A stretch of DNA of 64,000 nucleotides from Hemerocallis citrina (lineage: Eukaryota; Streptophyta; Magnoliopsida; Asparagales; Asphodelaceae): the NCBI GenBank assembly GCA_017893485.1, contig JACEHZ010000203.1, forward strand, positions 310,001-374,000, given 5' to 3'. Numbering within the stretch: the first letter of the stretch is position 1; each line of letters starts with the position of its first letter. The notes under the pieces are model-generated. The model ran no database searches, was not told where the DNA came from, and worked only from the letters and a program-made list of their open reading frames with translations. A program made the translations under genes and the position numbers. Below are positions 10,349-20,720 of this stretch, piece by piece.

Positions 10349-12397
10349 GTGGAGCAACTGGATGAGAAAACGGAACGCCGCTCCGACCTGATTTCAGCAA
10401 GGGTGCTGATCAGGTCCATCGACATTGCTCTCATGCCGCGATTTGCAAAAATCTATTCATTTGAGGCGGCGTATTTGGTCAGATTTGTCCTTGACCGGAG
10501 AATGGATCCACTACCGGCGACCGCCCCCTCTCAGTCAGCAACCTCTATCAGAGACAGCCGGAGCTACACACAGGTGTTATCGCCATCGAAGTTCAGCACT
10601 ATCGATGGAGCTCACGAGGTTGAAAGAGCTCATCGAGAGATTATCAGGGCGGCGGCGGTTGGATCCTCTCGAACTCCGAACAGGCATGGTAACGGAGAGG
10701 AGCGTCCCGGTGCATCTAACGGTCAGGAACTCAATAGGGGCCCCAACACATCAGATCCAACGGTGATCCAAGCCTACAGACCTGATTTGGAAAGATTTGC
10801 GATCACCAACTCATCTTCTGACAAAAGCGCTGCTTCGAATGGTGGTCAGGCTCTGTTGCGTCCACAGATGGTGTGCTCAGTCGTTCAGAGGGGAGCTTCA
10901 GGGTCCAAGCACACCATTTATGGCAACGACCAACCCATCCACAACTTGCAGGCTTTGGGAGAGAAGTTGGTGGAGGAATCTACTATTTTGGGAAAAACAA
11001 CAAGTGAGAAACCGATGTCGACCAAAGAATGGGTTTCACAAAGATGGTTTGCTTCTGATAAAGTGAAAGAAGTGGCAGGGAAACTGGGGGGTGAAGAGAA
11101 AGCAGCTGCTTGGAGAAGTGAGGCGCAGAGCCCTCTGGGGAAAGTGGCAGTAGTTGGTAGCTTCAACCAGAGTGATGAGAGCGCTTCTGTGAAAGCTCTC
11201 ACCTCTGATGAAGTTGGTGGGAAAGTTACAAGGTTGAAGAAAGGAGAAGATAGTGCAGTAAGGGGACAAGTGTGTAGATCTGAGCAAGAAGAAGAAACAC
11301 GAACGGTCTCATTGGGCTTAACGAAGCAGGGGTTAATGATGCCAGCACTTGTTGACAGTGCTTCCCTCAAACCCACCGTTTCACCCACCAACAGGGAAGT
11401 GACAGCTGGCCTTGACGAAACACTGCATCGCTCGAGGAGCGAGCTTCTTAAAAGCGACGCTATGGGTTCTGAACCCACCGACCAGTCCACCAACCAGCAG
11501 CTGACAGCTGTCGCGTGCGGTAGGCGTACCGGTTCGGTGGGGAACTCGAGGGACGCGCCTTTAGAGACAGGCGATGTGTTAATCCGCGGGGCACACTTTA
11601 CTAACTCAGTATCTGAGTACTATTCAAGTGGGCCTAAGAGTGGGCCTTTTATTGACGACTGTGGGCTCAAAGAGGGGTCCACATTGCCTCTTGTTGTATC
11701 TGGAAACTGTAATTCTAAGGATTCGAGCGGGCCCAAAGAGGGGACCGCATTTGCTGAATCTAGTATTATTATTGGATCTACGAGCGACGGGCCCAATGAG
11801 GGGTCCGTGGTGAAAATTCTCAATCGTAATGATGAACCCATGCTCACAGACAGTGATGAGGACCCAGAAGGACGGCTTAATCTCGATGTTGAGTTCTCTT
11901 TCTCTGATGAGGAATCAGAGGATACGGAATTCATTGCTAACACTCAGAGGGAGGTTTCACCGGAGCTGGTCCTATCCTCAATTCCAGAATCAGCTCCCGG
12001 TATTTGCTCGGGACAGTCCCGAAGAGCGGTTGGTTTCAGGGTTCAGCGATCTCCCAAGAGGGCTCATGTGGAGTCCTTGGATGACTATCTTGAGGTCGCC
12101 GCTGCAGCTAAGGCTGCTAAGTTCGACAATGGAGGTACGACATGTTTTTTAGCGTCTATTTTAAATTACATGTCAGATTCTGATGTTTTATCTCTAGCTA
12201 TCACATGTGGGTTAGAAGTTTGTGACACTGAGCGTATTGCCTTACTCCTTAATAAAATTCGAGGTTGGGAAACACAAAGAGTTAGGACTTCTGACGATAA
12301 TACTTTGGGAGTCGGCGCGGGACCGACTATCATTCTCGAGGATGTAGCCGGCCCTACACCCTCCACAACGTTCTCCCATTACAATCCCCCCCAATGA
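10349..12397 (+). CDS. LINE ORF1 (RNA-binding/DUF4283-type, N-terminally degraded)
   Basis: The frame is open from 10274; the first in-frame ATG is 10433, another is 10502 (MDPLPATAPS). The sequence just upstream in the same frame, interrupted by a TGA at 10271-10273, reads like a DUF4283 core (IWIHNIPIQFWRREVI), so the domain is broken by a stop. No CCHC zinc knuckle, normally present after DUF4283 in plant L1 ORF1, is visible. The middle is low-complexity and Ser/Gly/Glu-rich; a short GPKEG-like motif recurs (encoded at about 11630-11810). The C-terminal 60 residues (from about 12130) look structured but were not recognised. The ORF ends in TGA overlapping the ORF2 ATG. It presumably gives the nucleic-acid-binding partner of ORF2 (family knowledge), but activity is doubtful. 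Confidence 0.7.
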   Translation: MEQLDEKTERRSDLISARVLIRSIDIALMPRFAKIYSFEAAYLVRFVLDRRMDPLPATAPSQSATSIRDSRSYTQVLSPSKFSTIDGAHEVERAHREIIRAAAVGSSRTPNRHGNGEERPGASNGQELNRGPNTSDPTVIQAYRPDLERFAITNSSSDKSAASNGGQALLRPQMVCSVVQRGASGSKHTIYGNDQPIHNLQALGEKLVEESTILGKTTSEKPMSTKEWVSQRWFASDKVKEVAGKLGGEEKAAAWRSEAQSPLGKVAVVGSFNQSDESASVKALTSDEVGGKVTRLKKGEDSAVRGQVCRSEQEEETRTVSLGLTKQGLMMPALVDSASLKPTVSPTNREVTAGLDETLHRSRSELLKSDAMGSEPTDQSTNQQLTAVACGRRTGSVGNSRDAPLETGDVLIRGAHFTNSVSEYYSSGPKSGPFIDDCGLKEGSTLPLVVSGNCNSKDSSGPKEGTAFAESSIIIGSTSDGPNEGSVVKILNRNDEPMLTDSDEDPEGRLNLDVEFSFSDEESEDTEFIANTQREVSPELVLSSIPESAPGICSGQSRRAVGFRVQRSPKRAHVESLDDYLEVAAAAKAAKFDNGGTTCFLASILNYMSDSDVLSLAITCGLEVCDTERIALLLNKIRGWETQRVRTSDDNTLGVGAGPTIILEDVAGPTPSTTFSHYNPPQ

Positions 12398-15300
12398 ATA
12401 CACTTTTTTGGAATGTTAGGGGGTTGGGGGATAGGGGACAGAGGGGTATGGTGCGGGATGTCATTAACAATTCCAAGGCGGAAGTAGTAGGGCTGCAGGA
12501 GACCAAACTTCAGCACGGGCGCAAACTCAAAAGAGTTGGTGGTAACAGAATCAAGGAATGGTTGCTTCGCCCCTCTGTCGGTGCCTCAGGGGGGATTGCT
12601 ATAGGGTTTAATTCCGATCTTCTGTCCTGCGAAGAGGAACATTGTGGTACGTTCTCCTTGACTGCCCGACTTAAGCGACGTTCAGATGATTGGACGCAGA
12701 CGGTGACTGTGGTCTACGGCCCGAACGTGGCCACAGACAGAGAGGCCTTCTGGCAAGAATTGGCCGATATCCGTCAGCGCTGGTCGGGACCTTGGATTGT
12801 GGGTGGGGATTTCAACATAACTAGATTCGCTTTTGAGCACAAGGGAAGAGGCGCTAGCGACAGACACCGGGAGGAATTCAATAGAGTTATCACGGAACTT
12901 GAACTGATTGATATTCCAATCAATGACAGACTGTTTACTTGGTCTAATTTGCAAGCGGATCCGGTTATGGCCAAGTTGGACAGGGTGCTAGTCTCTATGG
13001 ATTGGGAAGCTTTATTCCCTCTTGCTTCGGCAAGAACGATCCCCAGGCCAACCTCAGATCACACACCGATCCTCCTCGATGTGGGGAATCGGGGAGCCCG
13101 CAAGCCTAGGAAATTCAGATTTGAAAAGGCATGGCTGGAAATTCGGGGATTCCATCATATGGTTATGGAGAACTGGTCTCTCCCAATGGCCGGCAGGGAC
13201 GCGGCATCTCGATGGTGTGGTAAAATTCGAAGACTGAGAAAGAGGCTCTGTAGATGGAATCGATCTAGATTCTCGACAATCTGGCGCGATAAAGAGTCCT
13301 ATCTGGAGGGTATTGATGAGCTTGAGAGGGTGGAGGAAACTAGAGTCCTTTCGCAGGAAGAGCGAAACAGGCTCTTAGAACTCCGTAATAACATTGCCAA
13401 TCTGTATAGGCTAGAAGAGATCAAATGGCAACAGAGGTCTAGGATTTCGTGGCTCAAAGAGGGAGACGCGAATACGGCCTACTTTCATCGGGTTGCAAGC
13501 GCAAGACGGAGATCAAATCTTATCCTTTCAATTCAGACAGATACTGGAACATCGCAGGATGAAAAGATGATCTCCACTACTTTCCAGTCATTCTATAAGG
13601 GCCTATTCGGGAAGAAGAATGACTTTAGGATGCCAATGGGGGCACACTTCTGGCAGGAGTATCAGATTGTACCAGGTCATAACCTTTCCTCCTTGGAGGA
13701 ACCATTCACGGAGTTTGAGGTCAAAGCGGCCATTGATCAGATGGGAGCTGACAAGTCACCTGGGCCGGATGGCTTTCCTATGTTGTTATTCTGGGAAGAA
13801 ATTAAAGGAGAATTTATGGATGTAATGTTGGAATTTTTTCACAATAACCTGAGGCTGGGAATGTTCAACTTTGCAGAAGTTGTGTTGATCCCCAAACGGG
13901 AGGATTCTAAGTGCGTTGGGGATTTTCGACCAATTAGCCTGATAAACTGCTCGGCTAAGATCATCACTAAGGTCCTAGCCATCCGCTTGGGAGGCATCAT
14001 GGACAGTCTTATCAGTAGAACACAGACGGGATTCATTAAGGGCAGATGTATCTTAGACTGTGTGGCTACTGCTGAACAAGTTATTCAACACTGCCACAAG
14101 AGCAGCTCCAAGAACTTCCTCCTCAAACTGGATTTTGAGAAAGCATACGATTCTGTGGACTGGGAATGTCTGCTAGAGGCTCTCAGGGGGAGAGGTTTTG
14201 GGGACAAATGGATTAGATGGATTAAACAATGTCTACATTCTAGCAAAACGGCAATTTCAGTGAATGGGAGACCTGGTCCGTCGTTTCCGTGCAAGAAGGG
14301 ACTCCATCAGGGGGATCCACTATCCCCACTTCTATTCACTATTGTCGCGGATGTGCTCAGAGGAATGCTAGATAGTTGTCAAAGAAAAGGGTGGACTTCG
14401 CCAGTGGCCAGCAGCAACACAATTCAGGGATGCACGATCCTTCAATATGCGGACGACACCCTTCTCTTCGGTAATGGGACTCGAGCGGAAACAATTTGCT
14501 TTAAAGGGGTCCTTTACTGCTTTGAAGCCTGGTCAGGCCTGAGAATTAACTTCCATAAGAGCGCGCTAGTCCCTATTTCACTCTCAGAAGCTGAAATTCG
14601 GGAGCATGCCACCATTCTCAACTGCGCAATAGAAGAAGTCCCTATCAAATACCTAGGGCTTCCGCTCCGTCCAGGGAGGCTCACGAAGGCTGACTGGTTG
14701 CCCATTATAGACAGGGTGGATGACAGACTGTCCGGATGGAAAGGCAAATCACTTTCTCTTGGGGGCAGAGTGGTTCTCATCAACTCTGTGTTATCCAATC
14801 TGCCCATTTACTACATGTCCTTTTTTGAACTCCCAAAGTGGGTGATCCAAAGGATCGATCGTATCAGGAAAAGATTCCTCTGGAAAGGTGCGGATTCAAA
14901 TAAGGGAGGCTACCACCTTATTAAATGGAATATCGCATGCATGAAAAAGAGCCACGGAGGGCTAGACATCATTGACCTCAGAGATATGAATCTGGCACTC
15001 CTGGAAAAGTGGTGGTGGAAAGTGTTCCATCACTGCGGGGAAGGATGGCAGGACTTTATCCAACCTTACCTTCGTGGGAAAGGGACTAGAAGTCTAGGCT
15101 TCCGAGTAGGATCCAAAGTTTCCCGGTTCTGGAAAGGAGTTGCTAAAGCCAACGGACCTTTCAACTCAGCAATTTCTTCTGTGATCGGCAATGGTCGAAC
15201 CACCAGATTCTGGTGGGACAAATGGTGCGGTCCTCATTCTCTTAAGGAGGATTTCCCAGAGCTGTTTGCTAAAACGAGTCGACCGAATATCTCGGTGGCG

Positions 15301-16050
15301 GATACATGGAAAAGGGGGACTTGGAGACCATCGTTCCAAGGAACTCTTTCTCCGAGTTTGCTACAGCAACTGCACGTATTACAAACGCGCATAATCCGCT
15401 CTGGGGTGATATGTACCCAAGGTCCAGATCACCTGCAGTGGGGTCTCGAGAACAAGGGAGGGTTCTCGGTTAGATCACTTTACCACCGGATTCACTTCCA
15501 AGGTTGCAGGCCCAACTGGGCTGCGGTACTTTGGAAGACAAAAACATCTTTGAAAATTAGAGTCTTCCTCTGGCTTGTGCTCAACAATGCCATTCTCACT
15601 AGAGAGAACCTTGCCAAGAGGCAACCTCACATTGCGACCAATTGCGGGTTCTGCAACGTACACGTGGAAAGTCTGAATCACCTGTTTCTTCACTGCACCA
15701 GAAGCAAGGCCATCCTGATAGAGATGCTGAGAGCACTAGGAACAAATGACTATCCAAGAGACTATGAGGAATTGTGGGTTGGTCCCAGATTTGCATCAGT
15801 CCGTCACGATATGAAAGATGCATGGTTCATTGCCATTGCGGCAACCACATGGGTGTTATGGCTAGATAGGAACAATTTTTATTTCCGTGCTTCATGTAAT
15901 TCTATTTCTAGTAATCTTACTCATATCATGCATCTAATTTCCTTTTTGGCTACAGCTACTGCTTCAGGAGCAAGAGGAAGGATTGCAAGGGTATTCCAGG
16001 TGGATGATTTTGATGACGAGGAGATAGAGATCGGGCCAACTCTAGACTGA
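12394..16050 (+). CDS. LINE ORF2: endonuclease-reverse transcriptase
   Basis: An intact 1,218-residue polyprotein starting at the ATG that overlaps the ORF1 stop (ATGA). Domains in order: an APE-like endonuclease (residues 1-230; NVRGLG, QETKL, YGPN, GGDFN and SDHTPI motifs), a linker, a non-LTR reverse transcriptase (about 430-720; motifs DKSPGPDGFP, TQTGFIKGRCILD, QGDPLSPLLF and the catalytic QYADDTLLFG), and a C-terminal zf-RVT region (about 1045-1115; W-x-CGFC...H...C). It nicks target DNA and primes cDNA synthesis there. No internal stop is seen, so the enzyme is probably competent. Neighbours: ORF1 upstream in a 4-base overlap, suggesting reinitiation. Confidence 0.93.
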   Translation: MNTLFWNVRGLGDRGQRGMVRDVINNSKAEVVGLQETKLQHGRKLKRVGGNRIKEWLLRPSVGASGGIAIGFNSDLLSCEEEHCGTFSLTARLKRRSDDWTQTVTVVYGPNVATDREAFWQELADIRQRWSGPWIVGGDFNITRFAFEHKGRGASDRHREEFNRVITELELIDIPINDRLFTWSNLQADPVMAKLDRVLVSMDWEALFPLASARTIPRPTSDHTPILLDVGNRGARKPRKFRFEKAWLEIRGFHHMVMENWSLPMAGRDAASRWCGKIRRLRKRLCRWNRSRFSTIWRDKESYLEGIDELERVEETRVLSQEERNRLLELRNNIANLYRLEEIKWQQRSRISWLKEGDANTAYFHRVASARRRSNLILSIQTDTGTSQDEKMISTTFQSFYKGLFGKKNDFRMPMGAHFWQEYQIVPGHNLSSLEEPFTEFEVKAAIDQMGADKSPGPDGFPMLLFWEEIKGEFMDVMLEFFHNNLRLGMFNFAEVVLIPKREDSKCVGDFRPISLINCSAKIITKVLAIRLGGIMDSLISRTQTGFIKGRCILDCVATAEQVIQHCHKSSSKNFLLKLDFEKAYDSVDWECLLEALRGRGFGDKWIRWIKQCLHSSKTAISVNGRPGPSFPCKKGLHQGDPLSPLLFTIVADVLRGMLDSCQRKGWTSPVASSNTIQGCTILQYADDTLLFGNGTRAETICFKGVLYCFEAWSGLRINFHKSALVPISLSEAEIREHATILNCAIEEVPIKYLGLPLRPGRLTKADWLPIIDRVDDRLSGWKGKSLSLGGRVVLINSVLSNLPIYYMSFFELPKWVIQRIDRIRKRFLWKGADSNKGGYHLIKWNIACMKKSHGGLDIIDLRDMNLALLEKWWWKVFHHCGEGWQDFIQPYLRGKGTRSLGFRVGSKVSRFWKGVAKANGPFNSAISSVIGNGRTTRFWWDKWCGPHSLKEDFPELFAKTSRPNISVADTWKRGTWRPSFQGTLSPSLLQQLHVLQTRIIRSGVICTQGPDHLQWGLENKGGFSVRSLYHRIHFQGCRPNWAAVLWKTKTSLKIRVFLWLVLNNAILTRENLAKRQPHIATNCGFCNVHVESLNHLFLHCTRSKAILIEMLRALGTNDYPRDYEELWVGPRFASVRHDMKDAWFIAIAATTWVLWLDRNNFYFRASCNSISSNLTHIMHLISFLATATASGARGRIARVFQVDDFDDEEIEIGPTLD

Positions 16051-16288
16051 TGAGTGGACTCTCACCCCACTACTACTTATTTTGTATCGGACCTTGTACT
16101 TGTTTTTGTGTTTTGGTTGCCTTTAGGATGGATGATGTAACCCAACCCCCAGGGTTTTGTTGGGGGTTATGTTTTATTTCCTGTACTGTACTTTTACTCT
16201 CCCGGAACTTCGGGGTTGTTTATTAATCTCTTATTAATGAAACAGGGTGGCATTATTCCACCTTTTCCTCAAAAAAAAAAAAAAAAAA

Positions 16289-16468
16289 CTGTTCCTCTTT
16301 CTGTTCCTTTTGAGGGAACAGATAATTCAACGAGGTATCAGTAATATTCCTGACCTCTTTGAACTATGCATCAACTTGCGCATTCAGACATGGCAGCGTA
16401 CATATGGAGTGAAATATGTTTGAAAAAAATATCAGCATCACTTTCAGCTCTTTGTAAAAAAAAATTTA
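16289..16468 (-). other. DEX1 3' untranslated region abutting a LINE 3' end
   Basis: Between the DEX1 stop (16469) and the LINE poly-A (16288) only 180 bp of non-repeat sequence remain, too short to show an AATAAA signal on the minus strand. The nearest AATAAA on that strand (plus TTTATT, about 16219) is inside the antisense of the LINE 3' UTR. A small hairpin lies at about 16309-16331 (CTGTTCC...GGAACAG). The transcript may therefore end inside the LINE. Confidence 0.4.
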
Positions 16469-19400
16469 TCAGTCCGTATTCCTCGAGAATGAAGGCAAGG
16501 GTGCGCCCTCCTGGGGTCGGAGGATGACGAGAACTCCAAACATACCAAGCATCGGCAAAATCAGAAGCCACTTCAATAGCTTGTAATAATGCATGTGGAA
16601 TGTAAGAGAGAATTCATCCGAGAAATATAAACCATTTTTGTCAACCATCTCAACCAGCACGGTGCCCGTGGTTTGCACCGGAACTGTGGGCAGCTTAATT
16701 CGCTGTTTTCCAGGCTGGTTGTAGATATTGCTGACTACAATTCGTCTCTCTCCTTGGTAGTTTCCGGGAACTAGTAAGCTCGTCTGCAGTGTTCAAAGGA
16801 AACGGAAAAGATAAACAATGGGTTTTCCGTGTATCAACCTTCTAATAACAAGTACCTTCTAATAGAACTAAAGATAAATATAAACATCTAATTCTCAAAA
16901 TAGGGTATTTAGAGTTTACAAAACTGGCAAGATAAGAAACAAAGGATTTTTTATCTGTTAAGACTTTACTTGGTATTTATTCTTGGAGAACCTAAAAGCA
17001 CCTTTTTAACGGTAAAAGCATTTTAAATTTAAAATGTACTACACCAAAAGACTATTTTTCCCACACCTAAAGAGGTGCTTTGGCCTTTTGGTAAAAAACA
17101 TTTGTCCCCACAAGAAAGCTTTAAATAAAATACCACTTCTTTTTCTTTACAACACTTTTTTTGCCAATACCTTTTTCGTCATGACAATAGTTGCTCACAA
17201 CACCACCAAATGGGGACTTAGTTGTGGACTGAATTAAGATTGATCAGACAGAAATGGGGAGGGGCTTGGCTAATAGGTGGTGATTTTAACATCACAAGAT
17301 TTCAGGATGAACATAAGGGCAGGAGTCACAGTCGATCTGACCAAGATTCGTTCAATCAGACTATTGAAGACTTAGATTTATTGGAACTAGAAATGACAGA
17401 TAGGAGATTTACTTGGTCAAACATGCAGCGGAATCCAATTCTGGCTAAACTAGATCGAGTGCTGGCTTCAAACGAGTGGGAGGATGCTCACCCACTGGCA
17501 AAAGTCAAATCTACTATTAGATACACTTCGGACCATCTGCCGCTGATCATTGACTGTGATCTCATTGGGAAGAAAAAACATTTCTGCTTCAAATTCGAGA
17601 AAGCTTGGACCCTATGTGAGGAGACTAGACAGATCATAGCCGAGTCATGGAATGACCGCACATCTCAGGCCACTGCTGTTGGGATTTGGATTGAGAAGAC
17701 AAGGCGACTGCGTAGGAGATTAAAAAATTGGGCCAGAAATAAGACGTACTCCACTAATCTGAGAAGAGAAGACCTAGTTAGAGGAATCGCGGTCCTGGAA
17801 AGCGCGCAGGAGGATAGGGATCTTCAAGATAGTGAGAAAGATGACCTGGCCAACTACAGACTCGAGCTTCAGCAAATCGGGAAAATGGAGGAAATCTATT
17901 GGCAACAGAGAGCGAGGATTCAGTGGCTAAGAGAGGGTGACGCGAACACAAAATACTTTCACAAGGTTGCAAATGGGAGAAGACAGAATCACATCACGGG
18001 AATCTCAGTTAACGGGACGTGGACGGAAAATGAAGATGCCATTAAAACCCATCTAGATAGCCACTTCCACGACCTGTTAGGTCGTACATCAGATAGACGT
18101 TGTAGCATGTACCAGGATATGTGGAGTTCTTCCAGACTAGACGGAAGCGAGGGTATCGAAACAAGGTTTACAGAACAGGAGGTACTTGAGGCAATCAAGA
18201 AGCTCGGACAGGATAAAGCCCCAGGACCAGACGGTCTACCGATTTTTTTCTTCAAAATTTACTGGGAGATTATAAAAGTAGATCTTATGAACATCTTCCA
18301 TGAACTTTACGACGGTACGGCTAATTTGGATAGATTGAATTATGCTACGATTATTCTGGTTCCCAAGAAAAACGAAGTTACTACACATGAAGACCTCAGA
18401 CCTATTAGCCTGCTGAACGGATCGTTCAAAATAATCACGAAGGTTCTGGCTCAAAGATTAGCCCCGCACCTCAACAAGATTATCGATCAATCGCAGAGCG
18501 GTTTTATCCGGGGCAGGGACATAATGGACAGTATAGCAACGGCTCATGAAGTGGTCTTTCGAGGTAACAAAGACAAACAGGAAGGATTTATTCTCAACCT
18601 TGATTTTAAGAAAGCTTATGATTCCGTATCGTGGGACAGTGTGGAAGAAGCCCTACTTTTAAAGGGATTTGGCGAAAAATGGAGAGCATGGATAAAAAAA
18701 TGCATCTCCGGTGGAAAATCGGCGATAAGTGTGAACGGTTGGCAAGGTAGAGAGATTCTATGCAGGCGAGGTCTCCGTCAAGGAGATCCATTATCATCCC
18801 TACTTTTCGCAATTGTGGCCGACGGATTGGCGGAAATGATTAGAAGGGGTTTGGAAAATAACACTATCAAAGGGCTCAGGTTCAAAGGGATTGCCAAACC
18901 AATGGCAATCCTACAATACGCAGACGACACAATCTTGTTTGGTAAAGCTACAGCGGAAGAAGCTACGGCCATCAAGACGGTTTTGGCTTGCTTCCAGGGT
19001 TGGTCAGGGTTGCAGGTAAACTTTAATAAGACCAGTATCATTCCCTTATGCGACCAGCTGACATCGACGTGGTCTGAGGTCACGGATATATTAGATTGCA
19101 AGGCGGGTGAATATCCCATTAAATACCTGGGTACGCCGATTAGGCCCGGTCCGTTACTAAAGGATGATTGGAATTTCATTATCTCTAAGATCGAAAAGAA
19201 GCTGGCTGGGTGGCAGAGTAGGTTTTTGTCCCTAGGGGGTAGGATAATTCTGCTAAACGCTGTGGTTAGCACGATACCGCTATATCTCATGTCCATTTAC
19301 GAATTACCTAAATGGGTCATCAACAGGATTGACAAATTGCGTAGAAGATTTTTGTGGAAAGGCACGGACGAGGGCAATAAAGGGTTCCACTTGGTCAATT

Positions 19401-20674
19401 GGGGAAGAGTATGCAAGAGAAGAGAGTTTGGAGGTCTGGGAATCGTAAACCTTCATGACATGAACAAAGCCTTGCTCTGTAAGTGGTGGTGGAAGATTTC
19501 TAACAAGCACAGTGGATGGTGGAACCACTCTTTTGACCAATTCCGTAAGAGGCGTAAAGTCAGATTTGGAGGAAGAAGCTCGTCGGCAAGAGTGTCCCTA
19601 CTCTGGAAAGGGATATCTAAGCTAGGAGATATCTTCCACAACAACACCTCCTGCAAAGTGGGTAATGGTAAAAACACCAGATTTTGGAAAGACAAATGGT
19701 GTGGGAACTCGTCTTTGCAAAACCAATTCCCCTTAGCAGCTAAAGTTACGCAGAACTTGGACCTGCTGGTGGCAGACATCCGGAAGAATGACAAGTTAAA
19801 CTTTATAGTCTCCGAAGATATAACGCCTGAAACCACGTCCCAATTTGAAGATTTGAATCGACTAATCCTGCAAAAGGGAGGAGAAGCTAATTGTTTAGAT
19901 GATGAAAGATGGTGGGATAGGGATTGCTCAAGACTGTTCTCTGTCTCATCCATGTATAAATGGCTGAACGACTGCGGATTGAGATGCCAAGTTCAATCTG
20001 TCATCTGGGGGACCAAAGTTCCGTTCAGAGTTAGAGTCTTTTGCTGGTTAGCTCATAACAACGCAATTCTATCCAAAACTAACCTGAAGAAAAGGATTAC
20101 GCACATCGATGTGACTTGCGAGACGTGTGGGGACTCGGAAGAAGATGTGAACCACATTCTTTTTCAGTGTCCCAAAGCGCGACTTACCTGGGAAATAGTT
20201 TGCAGGGGGTTCGGGTGTTTCAAGGTGCCAAACTCTACTAGGGACATTTGGGGGCTTTTTAGAGAATCATACATCAAGTTAGAAAATAGGAGGGCTTGGG
20301 ATTTAGCTTCGGCTGCCTCGTTATGGAACCTATGGCTAGAAAGAAATGATTTAATTTTTCGCAACAAAGTTTACAGATTTCCATTTTCGATGAATAAGAT
20401 ATTTCTCCTCATTCATGATTGGGCAGGTGCTCAGGAGCAATCCAAGAGGATCAGGAGTTCTGTGGCAGAGTAGAGAGAGCATGAGGGAAGGAGCGAAGAT
20501 GGGAGCTCGATGGAGCTTTACTTTATCTCTTTTATGTATTTTCTATTTTGATGTATTGCTTAGATGTTGTATTTTGTAGGCTGTTCTAACAGCCTGGCTG
20601 TATTATTAGGTCGTTGTACTTCTCTGTTTCCTTAATCCTCATTAATGAAACGATGGCAATAGCCATCTTCTTAT

Positions 20675-20720
<46 letters not shown>

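Larger units (their letters stand above)
10178..16288 (+). mobile_element. Near-complete L1-type LINE (ORF1 + ORF2 + poly-A)
   Basis: Contains ORF1, ORF2, a 3' UTR ending in an AATGAAACAGGG-type tail and an 18-base poly-A (16271-16288). The 5' boundary is not certain: 10178-10210 is a perfect inverted copy of 12372-12404 (the ORF1/ORF2 junction), and no target duplication was found. ORF2 is intact, so this copy is young. It shares 3' UTR wording and ORF2 with the broken copy at 5334-7094 (same family, same strand). Its poly-A ends 181 bp from the DEX1 stop codon on the opposite strand. Confidence 0.85.

Noticed and set aside
11628..11813. Small plus-strand ORF within LINE ORF1
   Set aside because: Out-of-frame shadow of the repetitive GPKEG region; no independent support.
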